This document shows positions 37,253-46,757 of a DNA stretch of 64,000 nt, piece after piece; the first letter of the stretch is position 1, and every line of letters begins with the position of its first letter. Source of the DNA: Anaerotignum propionicum (lineage in GTDB: Bacteria > Bacillota > Clostridia > Lachnospirales > Anaerotignaceae); contig NZ_JANGAD010000003.1 in NCBI RefSeq assembly GCF_024461735.1, forward strand, positions 62,001-126,000, written 5' to 3'. The translations under genes were made by a program, and so were the position numbers. The notes under the pieces are model-generated. The model had not been told where the DNA came from and ran no database searches. It saw only the letters and a program-made list of their open reading frames with translations.

Positions 37253-38622
37253 TGGACTTAATGATTAAAAACGGTACTATTGTAACAGAAAAAGAAATGT
37301 TTCGAGGCGATATTGCTGTGAAAGACGGAATCATTGCTGCAATTGGAAAGAACCTTTCAGACATTCCTTGTGATACTATTGTGGATGCGGAAGGAAAGCT
37401 TGTATTGCCGGGTGCGATTGATGCACATACCCATTTGGCAATGCCCTTTGGCGGAACAATTTCTGCAGACGGTTACTATGCAGGAACAAGAGCGGCAGCC
37501 TGTGGCGGAACAACCACGGTTTTTGATTTTGCGTTGCAAGACTTTAACGAAAAAATGTTAGATGTAGTAAAAAGAAGAGATGCCCTTGCAGCTCCAGAAG
37601 CGGCTGTGGATTATGCCTTCCACGTTGGCGTAAAGGACGTTCATGGTGATCTCTTGGATTCTATGAAAGAGGCTGTAGAATTTGGTGTTCCATCCTTTAA
37701 AGTTTTTATGGTTTATGATTTTGGTGTAACAGACGGTGTTTTTTATCAGGTTCTTGAAAAAGCGAAAGAAATAGGCGCACTTATTTGTGTTCATGCAGAG
37801 AATAATGAATTGGTAAATACTTTAGTCGAAAGATATACTTCCGAAGGAAAAACTGCTCCATGGTACCATTATATGTCTCGTCCTGAGTTTGTAGAGGCGG
37901 AAGCAGACTTTAGAGCTATTTCATGGGCAAAATCTTTAAATGCTCCACTTTACATAGTGCATTTGGCGAACAAAAAAGGTGTGGAATATGTAGCGAAAGC
38001 GAGAGAAGAAGGCTACCAGATTTATGCTGAAACTTGTCCCCAATATTTGAACTTTACCTGCGATGTCTATAAGAGAGATGACGCAAGAAACTTTGTCTGT
38101 TCACCACCTATGAAAGGTCAAGAGAGTCAGGATGCCCTTTGGAAGGCATTAAAGCAAGGCGTAATCGATACAGTTGCCACTGACCACTGTCCTTTCCAAC
38201 AGTCTGAAAAGGATTGGGGTAAGGATGATTTCAGAAAGATTCCAAATGGTTGTGCTGGTGTAGAAAATATGTATCCTTATATGCTGGCAAAGGCAAATAA
38301 TGGTGAAATAACCTTTATGAAAGCAGTTGAGGTTTGTTCCTCAAATCCTGCAAGAATTTTCGGTTGTACCCAAAAAGGCAGTTTAACCGTTGGTAAGGAT
38401 GCAGACATTGTAATATATGATCCCGAAAAAGACTTTACAGTGACCTGCGAAACCATGCATTCCGACTATGATCATACCATTTGGGAAGGCACAAAGCTTC
38501 ATGGTTATCCTGTGAAAACCTTCTCCAGAGGCCGCCTTGTTTACGATAATGGAGAGTTTAAAGGGGAGCCCGGCTGGGGGAAATTAATTAAAAGAAGGTT
38601 AAGTCCAAAAAATCTAAAATAG
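37252..38622 (+). CDS. Dihydropyrimidinase (hydantoinase family)
   Basis: Zinc-dependent cyclic-amide hydrolase that opens dihydrouracil to N-carbamoyl-beta-alanine. Metal ligands are visible: DAHTH (about residue 58-62), the carboxylated lysine in SFKVFMVYD (about 149), H in CVHAEN (about 180), H in IVHLAN (about 236), and D in ATDHCPF (about 312). Length 456 aa matches dihydropyrimidinases/D-hydantoinases. Substrate is inferred from PreTA and the ureidopropionase-type gene downstream. ATG 37252 has GGAAGGTGAG upstream. Confidence 0.88.
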   Translation: MDLMIKNGTIVTEKEMFRGDIAVKDGIIAAIGKNLSDIPCDTIVDAEGKLVLPGAIDAHTHLAMPFGGTISADGYYAGTRAAACGGTTTVFDFALQDFNEKMLDVVKRRDALAAPEAAVDYAFHVGVKDVHGDLLDSMKEAVEFGVPSFKVFMVYDFGVTDGVFYQVLEKAKEIGALICVHAENNELVNTLVERYTSEGKTAPWYHYMSRPEFVEAEADFRAISWAKSLNAPLYIVHLANKKGVEYVAKAREEGYQIYAETCPQYLNFTCDVYKRDDARNFVCSPPMKGQESQDALWKALKQGVIDTVATDHCPFQQSEKDWGKDDFRKIPNGCAGVENMYPYMLAKANNGEITFMKAVEVCSSNPARIFGCTQKGSLTVGKDADIVIYDPEKDFTVTCETMHSDYDHTIWEGTKLHGYPVKTFSRGRLVYDNGEFKGEPGWGKLIKRRLSPKNLK

Positions 38623-38636
38623 ATGGAGAGGGTTAT

Positions 38637-40235
38637 ATGAGTAAATATACGCAGCAGGAAAAAAACGGTCTTTATGAATTAACACCGGAAGCTACCGCCG
38701 AGCTCAGCAATTCTCAGTATTATAATTCGGATTTGGCGCCAACCACTGTAAATGAAAGAACATGGAATGCCTTTAGCATTTGCAACCTTTGGGTTGGTAT
38801 GTCAATTTGTGTTCCATCCCTTGCCCTTGCATCTTCCTTGGTTGCTTTGGGTATTTCACCAATGCTTGCAGTAGTTAACGTTATTTTGGGTAACCTGATT
38901 GTTTTAGTTCCCATTCAGTTAAACTCAAAAATCGGTACAAAATATGGTATTCCATTCCCCATCTTCTCCAGAATGACCTTTGGAAATAAGGGGACACAGT
39001 TACCTACGTTTTCAAGGTCGATTATAGCCTGTGGATGGACGGCGGTGCAAAGCTGGGTAGGTGGCGGAGCCATTGCCGCATTAATTGGTGTTGCAATTCC
39101 TATGTTTTCTGATCAAAACATGAAAGTTGCTCTTCCCGGTAATGATGGTGTTGTTGTCGGACAATTAATCGGATTTTTCCTGTTTATGCTTTTGGTTTTC
39201 TTTGTTGCTTATAACGGCATGGAGAAAGTAAAATGGGTGCAAAATATTGGCGGACCTATCTTGATTATTGTTATTTTAGGTTTATTATTGTGGTCATTAA
39301 ATGCCATTTCAGGCTCAGGTCATTCCATAGGGGATGTATTCGCTGTTGGTAACGACCCTACGCTGATTGAGCAAAACGGCGGTTTCGCCTTTGTATTTAT
39401 GGCAGGGCTAACAGGAAATATAGCCTTTTGGTCCACCATGGCTCTGAATATTCCGGATTTCTCTAGATATGCAAAGAGCCAAAAGAGCCAATTTATGGGA
39501 CAATTGGTGGGCATGCCAATTCCAATGGCGTTGTGTGCATTTGTTGGTGCTTTGTTTGCACAGGCAACAAAATACACGGTGGGTGAAGCATTGTTTGATC
39601 CTACCAGTGTATTCTATTATGTGGATAACAAGCTTCTTGTTATTATCTGTGCATTTGGTGTAATTATGGCCACCATAACAACTTGTGTTGCGGCAAACGT
39701 GGTTGCTCCTGCAAATGGTTTTTCCAATATCTCTCCTAAAAAAATTAGTTATAAAAAAGGCGTTATCATCACTTGCTTGATAGCTACCTTTATCACCCAG
39801 CCATGGTGGATTTACGGTTCAGGCGCGAGCTATATCTTTAACTGGCTGAATAATTATGGAACCATTATTGCTCCTGTTGCGGCAATTTTAATTGCCGACT
39901 ACTTTATCTGTAAGAAACAGCTTGTAGATGTAGCAGGATTATATCAGGGCGAAGGCGGCAGATATTGGTATAGTGGTGGTTGGAATAAAAACGCAATGAT
40001 TGCTTGGGGTGTATCCTTTATTATTCCTTTGCTGGGAAATACCGCTTTAAAATATCATGCAGGTTCTGGTTTAAAACCTAACTTCATTCAATTTTTGGCT
40101 GCAAACGGATATATGGTTTCTTTCGTTATTGCAATTGTAGTTTATGTGGCTTTAATGAAATCGGCACAAGGAAATGTAAGCTACGGCTTCGTAAGTCAAG
40201 AAGAGCACGAAGGATTTACCATGAATGATAATTAA
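38637..40235 (+). CDS. NCS1 family nucleobase permease
   Basis: Integral membrane cation symporter of the NCS1 family (uracil, cytosine, allantoin, hydantoin). 532 aa, about 12 hydrophobic helices; N-terminal NERTWNAFSICNLWVGMSI and helix 3 SRSIIACGWTAVQSWVGG carry the family's substrate-site residues (WVG, W in GWTAVQSW). Within this operon the most likely cargo is uracil/thymine. 15 bp after the dihydropyrimidinase gene with GGAGAGG before the ATG. Confidence 0.88.
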   Translation: MSKYTQQEKNGLYELTPEATAELSNSQYYNSDLAPTTVNERTWNAFSICNLWVGMSICVPSLALASSLVALGISPMLAVVNVILGNLIVLVPIQLNSKIGTKYGIPFPIFSRMTFGNKGTQLPTFSRSIIACGWTAVQSWVGGGAIAALIGVAIPMFSDQNMKVALPGNDGVVVGQLIGFFLFMLLVFFVAYNGMEKVKWVQNIGGPILIIVILGLLLWSLNAISGSGHSIGDVFAVGNDPTLIEQNGGFAFVFMAGLTGNIAFWSTMALNIPDFSRYAKSQKSQFMGQLVGMPIPMALCAFVGALFAQATKYTVGEALFDPTSVFYYVDNKLLVIICAFGVIMATITTCVAANVVAPANGFSNISPKKISYKKGVIITCLIATFITQPWWIYGSGASYIFNWLNNYGTIIAPVAAILIADYFICKKQLVDVAGLYQGEGGRYWYSGGWNKNAMIAWGVSFIIPLLGNTALKYHAGSGLKPNFIQFLAANGYMVSFVIAIVVYVALMKSAQGNVSYGFVSQEEHEGFTMNDN

Positions 40236-40302
40236 ATTTGTTTATTCATAAAATAGTGTGTTTTAAGTTTTGTTCATAACGGACAGTGTATATTGCACCT
40301 CT

Positions 40303-40358
40303 GTATTGCATTATTGGGATTGATTGCAATACTACTGGGGATACCGTTTTGAAAACGG
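40303..40358 (+). repeat. Two stem-loops in the gap before the amidohydrolase gene
   Basis: GTATTGCA/TGCAATAC (40303-40310 with 40325-40332) and CCGTTTTGAAAACGG (40344-40358). Neither has a T run, so mRNA processing or stability elements are more likely than terminators. Confidence 0.45.
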
Positions 40359-40410
40359 AAAATCCTAAAGCCCGTTAAATAAAGAGAAAAAATATAGAAA
40401 GAAGGAATGA

Positions 40411-41676
40411 ATGATGTACAAATGCAGTTTAGAGCGAACCAGTGACAAAATCAGAACTTTTTCTAAGTTTGGTGATGCCGGCCACGGAGGAATTACCAGA
40501 TATTCTTTATCTGACGAGGCAAAACAGGCAAGGGAATACTATATTGAAAGAATGACAAAAATCGGTGCAACCATTGAAACGGATGATTTTGCCAATATGT
40601 ATGCTACACTACCGGGCAATGATCCCAATGCAAAAAGAATTGTAATGGCATCTCACGCAGATTCCGTTAAAAATGGTGGAAATTATGATGGTATTTTAGG
40701 TGTCATTGGAGCAATGGAGGTTTTGGAAACCGTAGCGGCAGACAATATTCCTCATAAGCATCCCTTGACAGCAATGATTTGGACAAATGAAGAGGGCTCC
40801 TTATATCCCCCTGCAATGATGAGTTCCGGTGTTGTATGCAATGCTTATCTGCCGGAAGGAATTGCAAAGAATTTTAAGGAAGAAAATATGCTTGCTTCCA
40901 AAAGTGTTTTAGATAAAATATCAACCTTTGGCGAGGCCCTTGAAAAAAGCGGTTATAAAGGCAAAAAAGATAACCGTCTAAACCCTGACAACTATAAGGC
41001 AATGTTTGAATTACATATTGAACAAGGTCCTATTTTGGAAAATGCCGGTTTAGACGTTGGTGTAGTTACCTGTGTTTTGGGTATGTTTAACACCAGAGTG
41101 AAATTCTATGGTCAGGCGGCGCATGCAGGTACATTCCCTATGGAATACCGTCAGGATTCTCTTTATGCAGCAGCTCAGGCGCTTTGCTATCTCCATGAAG
41201 AAATTGATAAACTTGGGTATCCGGAACTGGTGTATACCACCGGTGAGGTAGTTGTTCATCCTTGTGTACATACTGTAATTCCTGATTATGTGGATTTCTC
41301 CCTTGATGTTCGTCATGAGAATCCTGAAGTGCTGAAAAAGGTTTATCAAATCGTTCGAAGCCTCGAGGGCAAGGAATGGGCAAAATGCCGTTGTGAAGTG
41401 GTGGATCAGTGGAATCGAGATACCGTTTATTTCGATAAAAAGCTGGTGGGCTATGTAAAAGAAGCGGCAGAGGAATTGAATACGAAGCATCAATATATCA
41501 ATAGCGGTGCGGGCCATGATGCACAATTTGCCGCATATGTTTTACCAACCACAATGATATTTGTTTCTTCTGAAAAGGGTTTATCCCATTGTGAGCCCGA
41601 GCATACAAGCGACGAGGTTTGTGCTGAGGGTATTAGTGTATTGCTGAATGCAGTTTTAAAGTGTGATAAAGAATAG
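40411..41676 (+). CDS. Zn-dependent amidohydrolase, probable beta-ureidopropionase
   Basis: M20-type dimetal hydrolase of the N-carbamoyl-L-amino acid / beta-ureidopropionase / allantoate amidohydrolase group. Motifs: SHADSV (about 91), GNYDGILG, TNEEGSLYPP (about 130), ELHIEQGP (about 197), GQAAHAGT, and the C-terminal GAGHDAQFA and SHCEPEHTS. Predicted reaction: N-carbamoyl-beta-alanine to beta-alanine, CO2 and ammonia. The PydC-like role is inferred from neighbours. The start may be ATG 40411 or 40414, the latter better spaced from GAAGGA. Confidence 0.85.
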   Translation: MMYKCSLERTSDKIRTFSKFGDAGHGGITRYSLSDEAKQAREYYIERMTKIGATIETDDFANMYATLPGNDPNAKRIVMASHADSVKNGGNYDGILGVIGAMEVLETVAADNIPHKHPLTAMIWTNEEGSLYPPAMMSSGVVCNAYLPEGIAKNFKEENMLASKSVLDKISTFGEALEKSGYKGKKDNRLNPDNYKAMFELHIEQGPILENAGLDVGVVTCVLGMFNTRVKFYGQAAHAGTFPMEYRQDSLYAAAQALCYLHEEIDKLGYPELVYTTGEVVVHPCVHTVIPDYVDFSLDVRHENPEVLKKVYQIVRSLEGKEWAKCRCEVVDQWNRDTVYFDKKLVGYVKEAAEELNTKHQYINSGAGHDAQFAAYVLPTTMIFVSSEKGLSHCEPEHTSDEVCAEGISVLLNAVLKCDKE

Positions 41677-41713
41677 TTTTTGAAACTGAACATTTTTTAT
41701 GACTAAGACTGCT

Positions 41714-41750
41714 GGGAGGCGTCTGAAAGTTTTGAGGCGCCTCCCTCTTT
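41714..41750 (+). terminator. GC-rich hairpin before preT
   Basis: GGGAGGCG/CGCCTCCC stem followed by TCTTT. It is a likely partial terminator between the amidohydrolase and preTA, so preTA may also have its own promoter in the 300-bp gap. Confidence 0.55.
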
Positions 41751-41926
41751 CATCACATTTTTAAATGATACTAAAAAAGAAAGAGGGGTATGGAATGACT
41801 GGGTAGGAAATGGTTTTTAAAGATGAAAATTGTTTCTTTACTTCAGTGACTGAAATTTATTGATACAGAAAGAAAAATGTGGTTTCATTTTCAGTTTATT
41901 CCAGAAAAAACAGAATTGGGTGAAAG

Positions 41927-41954
41927 TTCAGGCTGATAATATTTTTAGCCTGAA
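41927..41954 (+). promoter_or_regulatory. Stem-loop just upstream of the preT ribosome-binding site
   Basis: Perfect 8-bp stem TTCAGGCT/AGCCTGAA closing a 12-base AT loop, ending 8 bases before AGGAG. It could modulate preT translation. Confidence 0.4.
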
Positions 41955-41976
41955 GATATGAGAGGAGTTGAGGAAT

Positions 41977-43254
41977 TTGAGTAAAGTAATTAAATCAACG
42001 TATGTTTCTGAGGCTGTTGAAGGCTTTACGCCAAGAACAGCAATGGAAGAAGCTTCAAGATGCTTACTATGCCATGATGCCCCTTGCAGCAAAAGCTGTC
42101 CCGCAGGTACAGATCCTGCAAAGTTTATTCGCTCTATTCGCTTTAGAAATGTGAAGGGTGCGGCAGAAACGATTAGAGAAAACAATGTTCTGGGTGGTAG
42201 CTGCGCAAGAGTCTGTCCTTATGATCGTCTTTGTGAGGAAGCTTGCAGTAGATGCGGTATTGACAAACCTATCGAAATCGGAAGATTACAGAGATTCGCT
42301 GTGGAACAGGAAGAAGCTCTGCAAATGAATATTTTAAAAGCCCCTGAAACGAAAAAAGCCGGGAAGGTTGCTTGTGTTGGTTCAGGACCTGCATCCCTTG
42401 CCTGTGCCGCAAAGCTTGCATTAGAAGGCTATGAGGTTACAATTTATGAAGGAGAGGAAAAGGCTGGTGGTGTTTTAACCTACGGTATTGCTCCTGCAAG
42501 ATTACCTCAGCATGTGGTTGACCATGATATTGACACAGTGAAAAATTTAGGTGTGAAGTTTGTATTTAACACGAAGGTTGGAAAAGATATCTCCATTGAA
42601 GCCCTTCAAAAAGAATATGAAGCGATTTTTATCGGTGCAGGTTTATGGATGGAAAAACTGCCTGAAATTACTGGTACAGAACTACCCGGCGTATTGGCTG
42701 CTGCGGATTTCTTAAAAAAAGCCAGAAAATCTGAGGGTACATATGATCCAGGTAGAAGGGTTATCGTAATTGGCGGTGGCAACGTAGCCATGGACTGTGC
42801 AGTTTCTGCAAAACTTTTGGGTGCAGAGAAGGTAGATATTTATTATAGAAGAACCATTGAAGAGGCTCCTGCGGATATGGCTGAATTCCAGTATGCGTTA
42901 TCCTTGGGTATCTCCATTACCACTAATTTCGCTCCTGCTGAGGTAGTGGGTACGGATAAGGTAGAAGCCATGAAGTTCAAAGGTAGAGATGGGGAATCCG
43001 AGGCAAAGGTTGCCGTTGATACCGTTGTTTTTGCCATTGGACAAGGGGCAGAGGATATGACAAGTTTGGCACCCTTCTCAGTGAACGAGAAAGGCTTGAT
43101 TGTGACCGAAGGTGGCTGCAAAACCAATATTGATGGAATTTTTGCCGGTGGTGACGTTGTTTTAGGCGGAAAAACTGTGGTTGAAGCTGTTGCATCCGGA
43201 AAAGCTGCGGCAGAAGAGATGATGAAGTATCTTGCACAGAAAGAGGTGAACTAA
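41977..43254 (+). CDS. preT: NAD-dependent dihydropyrimidine dehydrogenase, PreT subunit
   Basis: FAD and Fe-S subunit that takes electrons from NADH and passes them to PreA to reduce uracil or thymine. The N-terminal double [4Fe-4S] cysteine region ([19 protein letters not shown] and [18 protein letters not shown]) is followed by FAD motif [11 protein letters not shown] and NAD(P) motif [11 protein letters not shown]. Length about 425 aa matches E. coli PreT. The TTG at 41977 is 9 bases after AGGAG; the TTG at 41968 abuts the site. One base separates it from preA. Confidence 0.92.
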   Translation: MSKVIKSTYVSEAVEGFTPRTAMEEASRCLLCHDAPCSKSCPAGTDPAKFIRSIRFRNVKGAAETIRENNVLGGSCARVCPYDRLCEEACSRCGIDKPIEIGRLQRFAVEQEEALQMNILKAPETKKAGKVACVGSGPASLACAAKLALEGYEVTIYEGEEKAGGVLTYGIAPARLPQHVVDHDIDTVKNLGVKFVFNTKVGKDISIEALQKEYEAIFIGAGLWMEKLPEITGTELPGVLAAADFLKKARKSEGTYDPGRRVIVIGGGNVAMDCAVSAKLLGAEKVDIYYRRTIEEAPADMAEFQYALSLGISITTNFAPAEVVGTDKVEAMKFKGRDGESEAKVAVDTVVFAIGQGAEDMTSLAPFSVNEKGLIVTEGGCKTNIDGIFAGGDVVLGGKTVVEAVASGKAAAEEMMKYLAQKEVN

Positions 43255-43255
43255 A

Positions 43256-44509
43256 ATGGGGATTAAAAAAGATTTATCAATTGATTATTTAGGTGTTAGA
43301 TGTGAAAATCCGTTTTTCCTGTCATCATCCCCTGTAGGCAGCAATTATGAAATGGTGGCGAAGGCCTTTGAAACGGGCTGGGGCGGTGTTTTCTACAAAA
43401 CCATTGGTATTTTTGTTGCTGACGAGTGTTCACCCCGTTTTGACCATGTGAAAAAGGAAGGGATGCCATGGCTGGGCTTTAAGAATATGGAGCAAATCTC
43501 AGACAAGCCTACAGAGGTAAACTTTGAGAATATGTATAAGCTGAAAAAAGCTTATCCTGAAAAAATTATGGTTGCCTCTATTATGGGTTCCAATGAAGAA
43601 GAATGGCGTAAACTTGCTAAAATGTGCGATGAAGTTGGTGTGGATTTGATTGAAGGAAACTTTTCCTGTCCTCAGATGACCTCCCATGCCATGGGTTCTG
43701 ACGTTGGCTCCAATCCCGATTTGGTGCGGGCGTATTCCAAGGCAGTTGCAGAAACCACCAAGATTCCTTTCATTGCAAAAATGACCCCTAACATTACAGA
43801 TATGACCATTCCTGCCCTTGCGGCAATGGAAGGTGGTGCAAAAGGTATTTCTGCAATCAATACCATTAAATCCATTACCAATATTGATTTAGAGAACATG
43901 ACAGCCATGCCTGTTGTAAACGGGAAATCTTCTATTTCCGGTTATTCAGGTGCCGCAGTAAAACCTGTTGCATTACGCTTTATTGCACAAATGCTACAGC
44001 ATGAAAAGCTGAAAAACGTGCCTATGTCAGGTATCGGTGGCATTGAAACATGGAGAGATTGTTTGGAATTCTTACTGCTGGGCTGTAGAAACTTACAGGT
44101 AACAACCTCGGTTATGCAGTATGGCTATCGTGTGGTTGAGGATATGTCCAACGGTTTGATGCATTGGATGGATGAAAGAGGTTATGATAAGCTGGATGAT
44201 TTCATAGGTATGGCCTTAGGCAATGTAATCCCAGCGGAAGACTTAAATCGTGATTTTAAGATTCTGCCTGATTTTAATGATAAAAAATGCGTAGGCTGTG
44301 GCAGATGCTACATTTCCTGTTATGATGCGGGACATCAAGCAATTGATTGGAATGCAGATAAACGCAGACCGGAATTGAATGATAAATGTGTTGGTTGTCA
44401 TCTTTGCTTAAACGTTTGTCCCGTTGCAAACTGCATCACACCGGGCGAAGTGAAATGGAAAGATGGTAGACAAAAAGCTGAAATTGCAATGAAAAAAGAT
44501 TATGAATAA
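43256..44509 (+). CDS. preA: NAD-dependent dihydropyrimidine dehydrogenase, PreA subunit
   Basis: FMN barrel subunit, dihydroorotate-dehydrogenase-like, where uracil/thymine (and the drug 5-fluorouracil in known homologues) is reduced. The catalytic-loop cysteine is in EGNFSCPQM (about residue 135). A C-terminal 2x[4Fe-4S] ferredoxin domain has [11 protein letters not shown] and [13 protein letters not shown]. 417 aa, as expected. First step of the pathway completed by the upstream genes. Confidence 0.93.
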   Translation: MGIKKDLSIDYLGVRCENPFFLSSSPVGSNYEMVAKAFETGWGGVFYKTIGIFVADECSPRFDHVKKEGMPWLGFKNMEQISDKPTEVNFENMYKLKKAYPEKIMVASIMGSNEEEWRKLAKMCDEVGVDLIEGNFSCPQMTSHAMGSDVGSNPDLVRAYSKAVAETTKIPFIAKMTPNITDMTIPALAAMEGGAKGISAINTIKSITNIDLENMTAMPVVNGKSSISGYSGAAVKPVALRFIAQMLQHEKLKNVPMSGIGGIETWRDCLEFLLLGCRNLQVTTSVMQYGYRVVEDMSNGLMHWMDERGYDKLDDFIGMALGNVIPAEDLNRDFKILPDFNDKKCVGCGRCYISCYDAGHQAIDWNADKRRPELNDKCVGCHLCLNVCPVANCITPGEVKWKDGRQKAEIAMKKDYE

Positions 44510-44558
44510 GTAACGTTTCATGCCGTTATTAATTCTCCTTCCCAATTATAAAATATGC

Positions 44559-44603
44559 AAAAACACCCTAAATTGCAGAACTGCAGTTTAGGGTGTTTTT
44601 CTG
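44559..44603 (+). terminator. Terminator of the pyrimidine operon
   Basis: AAAAACACCCTAAA/TTTAGGGTGTTTTT, a 14-bp stem with an inner TGCAG/CTGCA pair. Very strong. Confidence 0.92.
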
Positions 44604-44708
44604 TTTAAGAGGTACTATTTTGAAACTTTGGTTTCATCTGAAAACAACAGTATTGACTATAGAAGATGCTCTTCTAAATCTCACATTCCTAAGAACTAGA
44701 CCAAGTCT

Positions 44709-44746
44709 AAAACCTTCTTGCACCGCATAGGACAAGAGGGTTTTTT
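44709..44746 (+). terminator. Terminator or attenuator upstream of the DUF6870 gene
   Basis: AAAACCTTCTTG/CAAGAGGGTTTT, 12 bp with one G-U, followed by TTTTTT, ending 34 bp before the next gene. A weak promoter (TTGACT at 44653) may lie upstream, which would make this an attenuator. Confidence 0.65.
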
Positions 44747-44779
44747 ATATAAATGGAGTAGGAGACTAGGAGGTATTTT

Positions 44780-45031
44780 ATGTTTACACCAAAAGAACTG
44801 GAAGACTTGAAACAAGTGGATCCCCTTACAGTGAATCTTGACGATTTGATAGATATTAATGATGTAAAAATACAAAATGAACTTCCAAGAGAAGAAAGAA
44901 TTGCCGATTTTATCAGACAAATTAAGAATCCGTATTTATTTAAGTGTGGGAATGTCGTTGTTAAAATTGAGTTTTCTGATTCTGTAACAACTCTGACTGA
45001 GCAAATGAAGCAATATATGAGAATGTTTTAG
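44780..45031 (+). CDS. DUF6870 family small protein
   Basis: 83-aa acidic cytoplasmic protein of unknown function. The layout LTVNLDDLIDINDVKIQNELPREERI followed by FIRQIKNPYLFKCGNVVVKI is the pattern of DUF6870 proteins, commonly found next to site-specific recombinases in clostridial mobile elements. It precedes three recombinase genes, probably as accessory. AGGAGG before the ATG. Confidence 0.65.
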   Translation: MFTPKELEDLKQVDPLTVNLDDLIDINDVKIQNELPREERIADFIRQIKNPYLFKCGNVVVKIEFSDSVTTLTEQMKQYMRMF

Positions 45032-45112
45032 TGACTCAAGATTTGTCTAAGCACAAAAAAAGCAGTTTTACCCTTGTTTACTGCCTATTTATACAAATTA
45101 GGGAGGGTTTTT

Positions 45113-46723
45113 ATGTATCAGAATGAAACACCCAAGGGGTATCGGGCGGGTATTTATTTACGTTTATCTAAAGAAGATGGAGATACATTTGAAAGCAATA
45201 GCGTGCAGAATCAAAGAGAGATGATTCATTCATATATAAAGACTGAAAAAGATATTCGTATTGTCAGTGAAAAAGTCGATGATGGCTTTAGTGGGGTTAC
45301 TTTTGAACGTCCTGCATTTCTGGAACTTCTGGAGGAAATCAAAAGTGGGGCTGTAAATTGCGTGATTGTGAAAGACCTCTCTCGTTTTGGCAGGAATTAT
45401 ATTGAAGCAGGAAAATATATTGAGCAGATTTTCCCTTTTTTAGGAGTACGTTTTATTGCGATTAATGACAATATTGATACTGCCAAAGATAACGGATATA
45501 CAAACAGCATGATTGTACCTTTTAAGAACTTATTAAACGATGCTTATAGTCGGGATATCTCCATAAAAGTTAGGTCACAATTGGAAATGCGGCAAAAGCG
45601 AGGTGACTTTGTTGGGGCATTTCCTGTTTATGGATATATTCGTGATTTGGAGGATAAACATAAGCTGAAACTTGATGAAACTGCGGCAGAAATCATTCGG
45701 AAAATATTTGCTATGCGAATGGAAGGATATAATAATTTATATATTGCTGATTATCTAAACCGTGTCGGGGTTCCATCTCCCATGGAGTATAAAGCATTAA
45801 AAGAAGAACGTTTTTTTACTTCATTTAAACTGAATCCCAAAGCAAAGTGGTCTCCTATGGCGGTGGATCGTATTCTAAAAAATGAACTATACACAGGGAA
45901 TATGGTTCAAGGAAAAGAAACAACGTTGAACTATAAAGCAAAAAAAAGGGTGGAGAAATCCAGAAAAGATTGGATTCGAGTTGAAAATACCCATGATGCC
46001 ATCCTTCCCAAGGAGTATTTTGCCATTGTACAGCAAATGATGATGAATGATACACGAACATCTCCTGTAAGAGACGATCTTTATTTGCTTTCTGGAATGC
46101 TAAGGTGCGGTGGTTGCGGAAGCGGTATGGTACGGAAAATCGTGAAGGCAAGGGGAACTACATATATTTATTATATTTGTTCCAAAAATAAAGAAGATAA
46201 AAACCAATGCTCCAGCCATAGAATCCGAGAGGATGCTGTTTTAGAGGCTATTTCGGCATTATTGCAAAAGCACAAGGCCATTTTTAATCAGTTAAATGGG
46301 GAAAGCATTGAAGGGAAGGATGCGTCAAATCAACTTGAAATTCAAAAAATATCAGTGCAGATAAGCTGTAAAAAAGAAGAATTGAAAAAATATCAGGCCT
46401 TAAAAAATTATATATATGAGGACTACAGAGATGGTACTTTGACAAAGGCTGAGTTTCAAAAAATGAAGGAATATTATGAAAAACTATGTCTGGAGGTTGA
46501 AACAAACATTCACTATTTAATGATGGAAAAAGAAAATCTGGAGAATGCTAACTTACAGCAAAAGTTGTATAGGATGGAAGGGGGAAAAAGGGATTTTACC
46601 GAGGAATTAAGAAGGTCTTATTTGGTTTTGATGATAGATAAAATCATTGTTTTGGAGGGAAAAAAGATAAAAATAATACTGCGCTATCAGGATGAAGCTC
46701 TAAACAGTGATAGAACCCAATAA
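45113..46723 (+). CDS. Large serine recombinase 1
   Basis: Site-specific integrase/excisionase. The N-terminal resolvase domain has its catalytic serine in YRAGIYLRLSKEDG, followed by VKDLSRFGRNYIEAGKY. It is followed by the recombinase domain, a zinc ribbon (CGGCGSGM then YYICSKN and CSSH) and a C-terminal coiled coil; 536 aa, full length. ATG 45113 has GGGAGGG upstream; the frame from 45074 has none. A hairpin-like GCAGT/ACTGC lies just upstream (45070-45085). Confidence 0.88.
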   Translation: MYQNETPKGYRAGIYLRLSKEDGDTFESNSVQNQREMIHSYIKTEKDIRIVSEKVDDGFSGVTFERPAFLELLEEIKSGAVNCVIVKDLSRFGRNYIEAGKYIEQIFPFLGVRFIAINDNIDTAKDNGYTNSMIVPFKNLLNDAYSRDISIKVRSQLEMRQKRGDFVGAFPVYGYIRDLEDKHKLKLDETAAEIIRKIFAMRMEGYNNLYIADYLNRVGVPSPMEYKALKEERFFTSFKLNPKAKWSPMAVDRILKNELYTGNMVQGKETTLNYKAKKRVEKSRKDWIRVENTHDAILPKEYFAIVQQMMMNDTRTSPVRDDLYLLSGMLRCGGCGSGMVRKIVKARGTTYIYYICSKNKEDKNQCSSHRIREDAVLEAISALLQKHKAIFNQLNGESIEGKDASNQLEIQKISVQISCKKEELKKYQALKNYIYEDYRDGTLTKAEFQKMKEYYEKLCLEVETNIHYLMMEKENLENANLQQKLYRMEGGKRDFTEELRRSYLVLMIDKIIVLEGKKIKIILRYQDEALNSDRTQ

Positions 46724-46757
46724 ATCCTTTTATTTCTATAGTAAAGGGGCAGTAAAA

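Noticed and set aside
41050..41526. Antisense 158-codon frame in the amidohydrolase gene.
   Set aside because: The plus-strand gene has all metal-binding motifs; the antisense frame has no start signal or recognisable product.
44510..45112. The sigK 3' tail (VSRIEK...) expected at the left end of the element.
   Set aside because: Minus-strand frames between preA and recombinase 1 contain no such sequence; other intergenic regions scanned by eye also lack it.
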